This document shows positions 1-7,656 of a stretch of DNA of 49,448 nt, piece by piece (within the stretch, counting starts at the first letter, position 1; each line of letters opens with the position of its first letter). Under the pieces are notes generated by a model. It was not told the origin of the DNA. It saw only the letters and a list, made by a program, of their open reading frames with translations, and searched no databases. Origin of the DNA: Deltaproteobacteria bacterium (GTDB lineage Bacteria > Desulfobacterota > Desulfomonilia > UBA1062); assembly GCA_029547185.1 (NCBI GenBank), contig JAKPPU010000116.1, positions 1 to 49,448 of the forward strand. The letters are read 5' to 3'. The translations under genes were made by a program, and so were the position numbers.

Positions 1-259
1 TCACGACGATGAGCGATTTCATCTGCCGCTTCCGGATGAAGTCGATGATCGCCATGCCGTCGACATCCGGCATCCTCAGATCGGTAACGACCACGGGAAA
101 CTCCTGCTCCGAGAGAAGGCGTATGCCCATCTCGCCGCCAATTGCCTTGACGACGCGGATCCCATCCTCGCTCAAGATATCCTCGACGAGACAGCAGTCC
201 CCTTCGTCATCGTCGATGACAAGTACGCTCTTGTCTCCAGCGGATTTATCAACAGACAT
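1..259 (-). CDS. response regulator receiver domain protein (3' end outside window)
   Basis: The first 86 residues form the front two thirds of a CheY-like receiver domain. The acidic pocket is D16-D17-D18, after the strand VLVI, and the phosphoacceptor is D60 in VVVTDLRMPD. The chain runs off the window after strand beta-4 (SLIVV), so any output domain is unseen and it could be a single-domain regulator. The ATG at 259 is the first start in frame and gives a normal short lead before the first strand; the ribosome site is weak. It lies downstream, on the same strand, of a MinD-like ATPase and a small disrupted gene, but about 70 bases separate it from the latter, so it may have its own promoter. 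The family transmits phosphorylation from a histidine kinase; no partner kinase is visible. Confidence 0.85.
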   Translation of the reverse strand, partial: MSVDKSAGDKSVLVIDDDEGDCCLVEDILSEDGIRVVKAIGGEMGIRLLSEQEFPVVVTDLRMPDVDGMAIIDFIRKRQMKSLIVV

Positions 260-326
260 ATATTTCTCACTAATAGAATAAAGAATGCTCATTGGCAAGC
301 CAAATGGATCCCGGTGGTGATTTCAG

Positions 327-592
327 TCAGACGGCTGATGCATGCTCCTTGCGATATTTCAGCTCATCTGGGAAGAGCTCTATTGCCTCCTGAATGAACC
401 GGATCAATTGTCGTGTTGAGTCAGCAGCATATTACCGAGGTATGAGTGAACCATGGCGACGATAGGGGTGACCAGGGGATCGAAGAGGGCGTTGTACTCC
501 ACGACGAACTTCTCGCCGGCAAAATAGATGACCACCGGTCTCACATCATCCCATTTTTCACTGCACAGTGTTCTGTATTCTGTCATCGTCAT
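327..592 (-). pseudogene. small unknown gene, probably frameshifted (62-codon frame plus 3' continuation)
   Basis: A 62-residue frame runs from an ATG at 592 to a stop at 404-406. The start is supported by the purine-rich site AGGGAAGGA just upstream; a longer frame from 640 lacks such a site. Immediately after the stop the sequence looks coding again in the -1 frame: RQLIRFIQEAIELFPDELK and on to a stop at 327-329. Read together the two parts would make a protein of about 87 residues with a hydrophobic centre (VTPIVAMVHSYLG) and a charged helical tail. I do not recognise the family. It follows the MinD-like gene closely and is probably co-transcribed with it. A genuine 62-residue protein with a second overlapping small frame is the alternative. 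Confidence 0.45.
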
Positions 593-656
593 TGTATGTA
601 TCCTTCCCTGGATAATTAATGTATCGGAAATGCCTATCAATCCTTGAAATCAACCA

Positions 657-1892
657 TCACTCGAGACCGAGGATCATGGCAAAGCGGCTCAACCCGGTTT
701 TGATCTGCTGTCGGTATATCCGCGAATCGGGTTTATCCAGCAGATTCTTGCCCAAATATTCCATGCACTGGGAGGGGTTGCTCCTCGGAGAGGTTATGCA
801 CAGAGGCTTCCTTTCCGTCTCGGCCTTTTTAAAGCCTTCCCTGTCATAGAGAATGCCCCCCAGATACTCCGGCTTTACCGAAAAAGTGGTTTCCATATGA
901 TTGATGCGCTCATCGGTCGTCTGGCAGATCCGGTTGAAGAGGAACAGCCCCTGTTTCAGGGTGGTGACCTGATTCATGATGACCCATGGTTTGTATACTT
1001 TCCTCGGCTTATACTTTTCCACCTTGCCGAGCAGGGACTCTTCGATCTGCTTGAACCTCTGGAAGGTCGCCTTGATGCAGGCATATCCCGCTATGATATC
1101 CTGGGGCGTGGTAATGATGAGAGTCTCGTCGGATGCGAGCGCGAAATCGGTCACTATGTTGCTGATGCCTGCGCTCAGGTCGAAGATGGTGAAGTCGTAG
1201 CTTTCGCTCACCTTCCTGAAACCTCTGATGAACTTCGTCCGCTGGATATAGTTGATGTTCGCGAGCTTGAACTCACCCGAGCTTCCCCCGATGAGGTCGA
1301 AACCGTATGCCGTCTTCTCGATCATGCTCCCGAGAGACGTATCTCCCAGGAGAAAGTCGTAGAGGGTGAGCTCGGGAAACAGGGCGAGCTTGTTCGAGAT
1401 GTCCGCATTGCCCAGATCCGCATCGATCAGAAGGACCTTCCTGCCGGTATCGGCAATCATCTTGGCGAGGTTGGTGGAGATGTGCGTCTTGCCCACACCC
1501 CCCTTGTTGGACATGATCGAGATGATCCGGCTGCCGCCTTTTTCTTCAGCATCCTCTCCATCGTCAGCCGCCTCTGTGCCTTCTTCAGGCGCGGCCTGAG
1601 GGGAATAGGAGGCATCGATCGCCTTTTTGATCGCCTCCTTGTCTGCCAGGGCGGGATATACCTTCTTCCCGATGTGCTGTCCCAATCCTTCGACCGACTC
1701 CTTCTGGGAAGGGTCGCTGATGGCTACCAGAATTCCTCCGTTCAAGAATCGGACAGGCAGGCTGTTGTAGCTTCTTGCAAGCTCTTCCTTGAGCAGTTCG
1801 ATGCACCTGCGGTCGGGAACCTCCTTCTCGATATCGATATAGGGCATCCCGCATTTGCGCGCCAGTGCTCGGGCATCCATGTCGTTGTTCAT
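657..1892 (-). CDS. MinD/ParA-type ATPase with N-terminal T2SSE_N domain
   Basis: The protein has 411 residues in two parts. Residues about 8-96 match the alpha/beta T2SSE_N domain found at the front of GspE/PilB ATPases (GMPYIDIEKE ... LLKEELARSYNSLPV ... LVAISDPSQ ... AIKKAID). An acidic linker (about 99-118) leads to a MinD/FlhG-like deviant Walker ATPase with KGGVGKT at 130-136, the switch LLIDADLGNADIS, and a FDLSAG strand. The family dimerises on ATP and positions cellular machines such as flagella, septa or pili. The start at 1892 has a clear GGAGAG site. The gene lies 56 bases downstream of mutS on the same strand. Joining a T2SSE_N module to a positioning ATPase suggests it places a secretion or pilus machine, but that is inference. 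The c-di-GMP-binding first segment of MshE-type domains is not visible. Confidence 0.85.
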   Translation of the reverse strand: MNNDMDARALARKCGMPYIDIEKEVPDRRCIELLKEELARSYNSLPVRFLNGGILVAISDPSQKESVEGLGQHIGKKVYPALADKEAIKKAIDASYSPQAAPEEGTEAADDGEDAEEKGGSRIISIMSNKGGVGKTHISTNLAKMIADTGRKVLLIDADLGNADISNKLALFPELTLYDFLLGDTSLGSMIEKTAYGFDLIGGSSGEFKLANINYIQRTKFIRGFRKVSESYDFTIFDLSAGISNIVTDFALASDETLIITTPQDIIAGYACIKATFQRFKQIEESLLGKVEKYKPRKVYKPWVIMNQVTTLKQGLFLFNRICQTTDERINHMETTFSVKPEYLGGILYDREGFKKAETERKPLCITSPRSNPSQCMEYLGKNLLDKPDSRIYRQQIKTGLSRFAMILGLE

Positions 1893-1948
1893 AGGTATCT
1901 CTCCTACGGAAGTATTCGGAAAAAGGAGAGATAAGCTTTAGCAGGGCT

Positions 1949-4516
1949 TCAGATCTTTTCTCTGATCTTGTGAAGCAGGTTCAGGGCCTCGATGGGTGTC
2001 ATCCTTTCGAGGTCTGCCTCTCTGATTTCCTTGAGTGCGTCTGCATGTCCATCCTGAACAGGACCGGAATTCGTGACCGGGAAAAGGTTTCCCTGGACGG
2101 GCACCTCTCTCTGGATGGCGGGCACCGACTTCGCTTTCCTGCCGATGCTGCCGAGGATCACCTTTGCATTCTCCACGACCTCTTCGGGAACGCCGGCCAG
2201 CCGTGCAACGTAAATCCCGTAGCTCCTGCCTATGGCACCCCTCCTCACCTCACGGAGGAAGATGACTTCATGGCCGCTCTCTTCCACGGCCATGTGGAAA
2301 TTCTTTATCCCCTGGTGCCTCCTGGCCAGGTCGGCCAGCTCATGGTAGTGGGTGGCGAAGAATGTCCTGATCCGTTTCCTGTCGAGGTATTCCGCGACAG
2401 CCCATGCCAGGGACATTCCGTCATAGGTGGACGTCCCCCTGCCGATCTCGTCGAGGATGACGAGGCTCGACTCCGTGGCGTTGTTGAGAATTTCGGCCGT
2501 CTCGCTCATCTCCACGAGGAAGGTGCTCTGCCCTGCCGAGAGGTTGTCGAGGGCCCCCACCCGGGTGAAGATCCTGTCCACGATCCCGAGGCGCGCCCGG
2601 CGTGCGGGAACGAAGGAGCCCATCTGCGCCATGATGGCGATGAGGGCGATCTGGCGCATGTAGGTGGATTTCCCTGCCATGTTGGGGCCGGTGATGATGT
2701 GGATGGTGTCCTTGTCGCCGTCGAAGGTACAGTCGTTGGGAACGAACTCGCCGGATTTGAGCACCTGCTCGACCACGGGGTGCCTGCCTCCGCGGACCAG
2801 GATCGACCTCCCGCCCTCGACATCCGGCCTCTCGTACCCCCGCTCCATGGCCAGCAGCGCGAGCGAGTTCAGGGCATCGATGCATGCTATGGCGGATATC
2901 GTCCCTTTCAGGCCGGGGATCCATTCGACGAGGAAACCCAGGAGCTCGGCGAAGATGCGCGCCTCGATCCTCGCTATGGCATCCTGTGCGCCGAGGATCT
3001 TCGTCTCGTATTCCTTGAGCTCGGGCGTTATGAACCTCTCGGCGTTGGTAAGGGTCTGTTTGCGCATGTAGCGGTCCGGCGCCCTGTGCGCATGGGTGCC
3101 CGAGATCTCGATGTAGTATCCGAACACCTTGTTGTAGCCGATCTTGAGCGAGCTTATCCCTGTCTGCTCCCGCTCGTGAGCCTCGAGCTCAGCAATCCAC
3201 TGCCTGGAGTCCCTGCGCAGGAGCCTGAGCCCGTCGAGCTCCGGGTCGACACCCTGGGCGATCACCCCCCCATCGGTCAGCCTTCCGGGAGGCTCCTGAA
3301 CGATGGTTGCGTCGATCCGTGCACGGACCTCCTCGAGGGGGTCCATCTTCTCATGAATGTCACGGAGGAGATCCGAACCGGCACGGCCGAGGACCTCCCT
3401 CATCCCGGGAACCCTCCCGAGCCCGCTGCAGAGCGCCCTCAAGTCCCTGGGCGATGCGCTGCCCGCGGAGATCCTTCCCACGATCCTCTCGAGGTCGGGG
3501 ATTCTGTCCATGAGACTTTTCAGGCCCTCTGCCATGCCTGCCGAACGGATGACCTCCTCGACGGCATCGAGCCTGAGCGATATCTCCCGGCCGTCCATGA
3601 GGGGGAAGGACATCCAGTCGGCAAGCATCCTTGAACCCATGGGGGTGCCCGTGCGGTTCATCACCGAAAAGAGGGTGTTCGACCTGTCCGCCGAGATGGA
3701 GTCGAAGAGCTCGAGGTTCCTCTTGGTGTTCGAGCCGAGGATCATGTACTTCCCGGGATTGTAGAACCTCAGCGCCGTGATGTTCGGCAGGATGCCCTTC
3801 TGGGTCTCCCTCACGTAGTCGAGCACCATGCCTGCGGCAACGAGAGCCGCTTCATGATCTCTGAGCCCGAGGCCCTCTATCCCGGAGACTTTGAAGTGTC
3901 CCCGCAGGAGGTCCCGGGAGCGTTCGGCACTGACGGGCGCATCCCTCACGGTGATATAGAAGTCACCCGGGACGATCTTTCTGTCCGAGGCGATGACCTC
4001 GCTGGGAGACACCCGGTGTATCTCGCTTAAGAGGTCCCTCCCTGAATCCACCTCCGTCACCCGGAAGTCGCCCGTCGATATGTCGATGAAGGCTATTCCG
4101 TAGCACTCCCTCTTCGGGCCCTGCGAGACCGACATGAGGTAGTTCGCCCGATCGCCCGAAAGATGGTCGTCTTCGATGACGAGGCCGGGGGTGATGACGT
4201 GCATGACCTCACGATGGACGAGGCCCTTTCCCCCGGGCTGCACCTCGCCCTGCTCGCAGATCGCGACCTTGATCCCCTGCCTGATGAGGCGGGATATGTA
4301 GGAGTTCGCACTGTGATAGGGGACGCCGCACATGGGAACCGGGTCGTCCCTGCCCTTGTCCCTGCTCGTGAGCGCGATCCCCAGGATCTTGGACGCACGG
4401 ATCGCATCGTCATAGAACATCTCGTAGAAATCGCCCATGCGGTAGAACAGGAGGGTATCCCGGTAGTCCTTCTTGATGTCGAGATACTGCTGCATCATGG
4501 GGGTTATGTTACCCAT
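1949..4516 (-). CDS. mutS: DNA mismatch repair ATPase MutS
   Basis: A full-length MutS of 855 residues. It carries the mismatch-wedge Phe-X-Glu motif (GDFYEMF, F30 and E32), the Walker A GPNMAGKST near residues 609-617, Walker B LVILDEIGRGTSTYDG, and the C-terminal dimerisation tail. It binds mispaired or looped DNA as a dimer and signals to MutL. I start it at the ATG at 4516 (MGNITPMMQQY), where the conserved N-terminal sequence begins; a longer open frame upstream is arginine/serine-rich and unlike the family. This start overlaps the stop of the preceding 118-residue gene by 8 bases, so the two are translationally coupled. The gene sits behind the flagellar export genes, an unusual neighbour for it; mutL is not in the window. 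Confidence 0.97.
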   Translation of the reverse strand: MGNITPMMQQYLDIKKDYRDTLLFYRMGDFYEMFYDDAIRASKILGIALTSRDKGRDDPVPMCGVPYHSANSYISRLIRQGIKVAICEQGEVQPGGKGLVHREVMHVITPGLVIEDDHLSGDRANYLMSVSQGPKRECYGIAFIDISTGDFRVTEVDSGRDLLSEIHRVSPSEVIASDRKIVPGDFYITVRDAPVSAERSRDLLRGHFKVSGIEGLGLRDHEAALVAAGMVLDYVRETQKGILPNITALRFYNPGKYMILGSNTKRNLELFDSISADRSNTLFSVMNRTGTPMGSRMLADWMSFPLMDGREISLRLDAVEEVIRSAGMAEGLKSLMDRIPDLERIVGRISAGSASPRDLRALCSGLGRVPGMREVLGRAGSDLLRDIHEKMDPLEEVRARIDATIVQEPPGRLTDGGVIAQGVDPELDGLRLLRRDSRQWIAELEAHEREQTGISSLKIGYNKVFGYYIEISGTHAHRAPDRYMRKQTLTNAERFITPELKEYETKILGAQDAIARIEARIFAELLGFLVEWIPGLKGTISAIACIDALNSLALLAMERGYERPDVEGGRSILVRGGRHPVVEQVLKSGEFVPNDCTFDGDKDTIHIITGPNMAGKSTYMRQIALIAIMAQMGSFVPARRARLGIVDRIFTRVGALDNLSAGQSTFLVEMSETAEILNNATESSLVILDEIGRGTSTYDGMSLAWAVAEYLDRKRIRTFFATHYHELADLARRHQGIKNFHMAVEESGHEVIFLREVRRGAIGRSYGIYVARLAGVPEEVVENAKVILGSIGRKAKSVPAIQREVPVQGNLFPVTNSGPVQDGHADALKEIREADLERMTPIEALNLLHKIREKI

Positions 4517-4865
4517 GAGTCCGGAGTCTCTTTTCCTCGGCTTCCTGGAAGTCCTTGAGCATCTTCGCCTTGAAGCGCTTGACGAACTTCGGCCTTTCCA
4601 TATATGGCAGGTTCGTCGCAAGGAACGATTCCTTCATGCTTGTCCTCACGGCTTCGAGGTCACGATCATGGACGGCGGGCCTCTGGAGGGTCCTGGTCAG
4701 CCGTGCCTGGTCGGACCGGCAGAAGGCCTTCAGCTCTGCATCCTCCTCAACGAGGTCCACGCACGTCGTGAACACGAGGTGCACCATGTACAGGTCTCCG
4801 GTGAGAACGGCCGTCTTGTCTTCGACGATCATCCTCACGCCGTTTTTGAGCACTATCTCTTCCAT
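4509..4865 (-). CDS. small unknown protein upstream of mutS
   Basis: A 118-residue soluble protein with no signal peptide or membrane segment. It starts MEEIVLKNGVRMIVEDKTAVL, a beta-rich opening, and ends in a lysine/arginine-rich helical tail (FVKRFKAKMLKDFQEAEEKR). One Cys-containing stretch (FTTCVDLVEEDAELKAFCRS) is the only other notable feature. I do not recognise the family. Overlap of its stop with the mutS start indicates a shared transcript. A weak promoter may lie just upstream (TTGATT near 4901-4906 read on the minus strand, followed by an AT-rich stretch), after the terminator-like hairpin that ends the fli operon, so this gene plus mutS probably form a unit separate from the flagellar genes. 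Confidence 0.7.
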   Translation of the reverse strand: MEEIVLKNGVRMIVEDKTAVLTGDLYMVHLVFTTCVDLVEEDAELKAFCRSDQARLTRTLQRPAVHDRDLEAVRTSMKESFLATNLPYMERPKFVKRFKAKMLKDFQEAEEKRLRTHG

Positions 4866-4894
4866 GATTATGTAGAGATACTATCATGAGGAAG

Positions 4895-4922
4895 AAAAAA
4901 TCAAGAACGAGCTTCGTGGTCT
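4895..4922 (-). terminator. intrinsic terminator after fliR
   Basis: On the minus strand, 21 bases beyond the fliR stop, the bases AGA-CC-ACGA, loop AGC, TCGT-TCT form a seven-pair stem with a two-base bulge. It is followed by TTGATTTTTT. The T-run directly after the stem is what makes it terminator-like. It would end the fliL-to-fliR transcript before the mutS pair. Confidence 0.5.
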
Positions 4923-4942
4923 TGGGGAAAATTATCCTTACA

Positions 4943-5725
4943 TCAGTAGAGAGGCATTGCCGCTTTCAGGAATGTCCAGGCATTGTTCAGGGCGCCCGAC
5001 ATGAAGTGAGGCATCATCTTGACGATGATGATCATGAAGGCGAGACCTATCGCTATGGTCACGGGGAAGGCCACGATAAAGACGTTCATCTGCGGGATTG
5101 CCCTCGACATGATCGCAAAGGCGATATTTACGATCAGGAGGATCCCGATGACGGGGGCGGCCACCTTGATTCCGATCACGAATGCCTCTCCCACGTAGGT
5201 GATGACCGCCGTGAGAAAGGCCTGTTGAGGAAGGCCCGCCTTTACCGGAATGATATTGAAGCTCTCCACGAGGGCCTTGATGAGCATGTGGTCTCCGCCG
5301 AAAGACAGGAAGAGCAGGAATGCGAGGATATAGAGCAGGTTCGCGGTGATCGGGGCCTCGGTCCCGGTCATGGGGTCCACCACGTTGACGATCGAAAAGC
5401 CCATCTGGTACCCGATAAGCTCACCGGCGATCTGGACGCCTGAGAAGATCACGTTGATGGCGAGACCGAGGCAGAGGCCCACCAGGAGCTCGTGAATGAG
5501 AAGTACGGCCAGGGTGAGGACGTTCAGATTCTGTGCGTCAATGCCCGGTGTCGGAACGATAGGCAGAATCACGAGACTCAAGAAAATCGCAATGACGGCC
5601 GTGATCCTCCGGGGCACGATCTCTGCGCTGAAGATCGGGATGAGGGCAAAGGTGATGCCTATCCTTACAAAAATGAAGAGGAAGGAAAGGGTGTCCTTCC
5701 AGGCGAAATTCACAAGATCGCTCAT
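4943..5725 (-). CDS. fliR: flagellar type III export protein FliR
   Basis: FliR is an inner-membrane component of the flagellar type III export gate, forming the gate core with FliP and FliQ. The 260-residue product has six or so hydrophobic segments in the order usual for FliR, including FVRIGITFALIPIFSAE near the N-terminus, the conserved region GELIGYQMGFSIVNVVDP, and GGDHMLIKALVESFNIIPV. The ATG at 5725 is chosen because it overlaps the fliQ stop as ATGA; the frame stays open further upstream but that part is hydrophilic and lies inside fliQ. It is the last gene of the fliLMNOPQR operon. FlhB and FlhA, which often follow, are not here. Confidence 0.95.
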   Translation of the reverse strand: MSDLVNFAWKDTLSFLFIFVRIGITFALIPIFSAEIVPRRITAVIAIFLSLVILPIVPTPGIDAQNLNVLTLAVLLIHELLVGLCLGLAINVIFSGVQIAGELIGYQMGFSIVNVVDPMTGTEAPITANLLYILAFLLFLSFGGDHMLIKALVESFNIIPVKAGLPQQAFLTAVITYVGEAFVIGIKVAAPVIGILLIVNIAFAIMSRAIPQMNVFIVAFPVTIAIGLAFMIIIVKMMPHFMSGALNNAWTFLKAAMPLY

Positions 5726-5991
5726 CGGACCAGCATGGGGATGCTTGAGAACAGGTGTACGGTGTAGCTCGTGAGCTTCTCGATCATCCACGGCAGCGTG
5801 AAGAGAAGCGCGAGGAACACCATGACGATCTTGGGCACGAAGGTGAGCGTCATCTCCTGGATCTGGGTGACAGCCGAAAAGACGCTGATCGCGAGACCCA
5901 CGATCAGCCCGACGAGCAGCATGGGAGCGCTCACGAGCAGCGTAATCCTGATGGCCTCTGCCATCATCGAGGTAATCGCCTCAGGCGTCAT
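5722..5991 (-). CDS. fliQ: flagellar type III export protein FliQ
   Basis: An 89-residue protein with two transmembrane helices (ITLLVSAPMLLVGLIVGLAISVF and FVPKIVMVFLALLFTLPWM), exactly the size and layout of FliQ. Between them lies the conserved TQIQEMTLTF. FliQ packs around the FliP-FliR core of the export gate. The start at 5991 (MTPEAITSMM) shares one base with the fliP stop (TGATG), and its stop overlaps the fliR start, so fliP, fliQ and fliR are tightly coupled in translation. Confidence 0.95.
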   Translation of the reverse strand: MTPEAITSMMAEAIRITLLVSAPMLLVGLIVGLAISVFSAVTQIQEMTLTFVPKIVMVFLALLFTLPWMIEKLTSYTVHLFSSIPMLVR

Positions 5992-6749
5992 CAGACAAAC
6001 CCCCTTACGATGGAGCCCACGAGAAGGTTCCATCCGTCCACGAGGACAAAGAGCATGATCTTGAACGGCAGTGAGATCATGACGGGCGGCAGCATCATCA
6101 TGCCCATGGACAGGAGGACCGACGACACCACCATATCGATGATGAGAAATGGAATGAAGAGCATGAATCCGATCTGAAATGCAGTCTTGAGCTCGGAGAT
6201 CATGAAGGCCGGTATGAGGGCGCGGGTGGGCACCTCTTCCTTGTTCAGGGGCTTGTTGTGCTTGATGATGCTCAGGAACAGGGACAGGTCACTCTGCCTC
6301 GTCTGCTTGAACATGAATTCCCTCAATGGGACCTCGGCACTCTTAAGGGCCTGGGAGAAGGTCATGGTTCCGTTCTGGTACGGGACGAGCGCCTGCTCGT
6401 TTATCCTGTTCAGGGTCGGCGACATGATAAAAAACGTCAAAAAAATGGCGAGAGCGGTGAGCACCTGCATGGGCGGCATCTGCTGCGTGCCCAGGGCCTG
6501 TCTGAGAAAGCCCAGCACGACGATCGTTCTCGTGAAAGAGGTGACCATGATAAGGATGGAAGGGGCCAGCGCAAGGATGGTCAGGATGAAGATGACCTGG
6601 AGCACTCCCACCACTTCATCCGGGTTCCTGGCCTCCTTGATTCCCAAGCTTACGTTCGGAACCACGACCCCCTGAGCGCAGAGGGCATCGGTGGCCATTC
6701 CCATGAGAACGGCGACCGTCAGGGCGAGCCGCAGGTACCTCTCCATCAT
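5991..6749 (-). CDS. fliP: flagellar type III export protein FliP
   Basis: FliP is the main channel-forming protein of the flagellar export gate. The 252-residue product has a cleavable signal-like N-terminus (hydrophobic run ending in ALCAQG), as usual for FliP. The family signature follows: TSFTRTIVVLGFLRQALGTQQMPP, the cytoplasmic loop with EVPTRALIPAFMISELKTAFQIGF, and the C-terminal MMMLPPVMISLPFKI. The ATG at 6749 overlaps the fliO stop (ATGA); a second ATG one codon later is also possible. Confidence 0.96.
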   Translation of the reverse strand: MMERYLRLALTVAVLMGMATDALCAQGVVVPNVSLGIKEARNPDEVVGVLQVIFILTILALAPSILIMVTSFTRTIVVLGFLRQALGTQQMPPMQVLTALAIFLTFFIMSPTLNRINEQALVPYQNGTMTFSQALKSAEVPLREFMFKQTRQSDLSLFLSIIKHNKPLNKEEVPTRALIPAFMISELKTAFQIGFMLFIPFLIIDMVVSSVLLSMGMMMLPPVMISLPFKIMLFVLVDGWNLLVGSIVRGFV

Positions 6750-7126
6750 ATCTCTCCTTCCTGTTTGTCTATGCCTTGGATGGTCTCCTCGAAATCGCCT
6801 GCTTTCAGGTCCTTGATCAGGGAGACATGATTCTGGGTCACGCCCAGCAGGAGAATGGACTTGCCTACGCGCACAAGGGCGAGGTGGGCCTTTGCGCCTA
6901 CGGGCATCTGTCCGAGGATATCGAGCCCTAAAGCCTTTTTCACCTTTGAATACGGCCCGTATTTCCTTGCAGCCCAGGCCAGGGCAAACAGAGCTGCAAT
7001 CGTGCCGATGAGGACGACGAAGGGCTTTACACTCCCTGCAGTCATATCGCCGGCCGCAGCGCTTGCCCAGGATTCCGTCACGAGCAGAAAGGCGATGCAG
7101 GGGAGTACAGGTTTGAGTCGCCTCAT
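6746..7126 (-). CDS. fliO: flagellar biosynthesis protein FliO
   Basis: FliO is a short bitopic membrane protein that helps assemble the FliP ring. This 126-residue product has an N-terminal signal-like segment, a second hydrophobic helix (VVLIGTIAALFALAWAAR), and a cytoplasmic tail with the FliO-type strand pattern around LGQMPVGAKAHLALVRVGKSILLLGVTQNHVSLI. Identification rests on this pattern and on its place between fliN and fliP, because the family is weakly conserved. It overlaps both neighbours by four bases (ATGA). Confidence 0.88.
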   Translation of the reverse strand: MRRLKPVLPCIAFLLVTESWASAAAGDMTAGSVKPFVVLIGTIAALFALAWAARKYGPYSKVKKALGLDILGQMPVGAKAHLALVRVGKSILLLGVTQNHVSLIKDLKAGDFEETIQGIDKQEGEI

Positions 7127-7623
7127 CGCAGTCTCTTTACCCTTTCCATGGGGCTCACGATATCGGTGAGGCGGATGCCGAACTTCTCCCCCACCACGAC
7201 TACCTCGCCCCGCGCGACGAGCTTGTTGTTCACGAGGATGTCGAGCGGTTCGCCGGCAAGCCGGTTCAGCTCGATGACCGACCCCTGGCCGAGCTGAAGG
7301 AGATCGTGGATAAGCATTCTGGTCCTGCCCATCTCGACGGTTACCTCAAGAGGTATGTCGAGAATGAAGTCCAGGTCTGCGGAGCCGTTTGCAGGCCTGC
7401 CCTGCTGGAGCTCTTCGAAGCTCGCCCTCTCGGCTGACTTCCCCAGCGGCTTGCCCTCCTGGATATCTTCGCCTGCTTCGAGGGCCTGGGCCCATTCTTC
7501 CGCAAGCTTATCCTGGCTTGCATCCTTGCCCTTGTCGTCGCTCAGGCCGACGTCTCCGTTTATGAGCCTGTCGATATCGTCCTGGGAGAGCTCCTGTCCC
7601 CCCTTGCCTTGATTCTCATTCAT
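7123..7623 (-). CDS. fliN: flagellar motor switch protein FliN
   Basis: FliN forms the lower C-ring of the flagellar switch. Its SpoA domain is clear in the last 80 residues (FILDIPLEVTVEMGRTRMLIHDLLQLGQGSVIELNRLAGEPLDILVNN). The 166-residue protein has a longer acidic N-terminus than minimal FliN. Near its start is LSQDDIDRLING, resembling the CheY-binding peptide of FliM (LSQEEVDALL in the next gene upstream). That feature is typical of FliY rather than FliN, but no CheC phosphatase domain is present. The start has a GGAGG site; 33 bases separate it from fliM, and its stop overlaps fliO. Confidence 0.94.
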   Translation of the reverse strand: MNENQGKGGQELSQDDIDRLINGDVGLSDDKGKDASQDKLAEEWAQALEAGEDIQEGKPLGKSAERASFEELQQGRPANGSADLDFILDIPLEVTVEMGRTRMLIHDLLQLGQGSVIELNRLAGEPLDILVNNKLVARGEVVVVGEKFGIRLTDIVSPMERVKRLR

Positions 7624-7656
7624 GGATTTGCCTCCTCCTCAGACATTGATTCCTCC

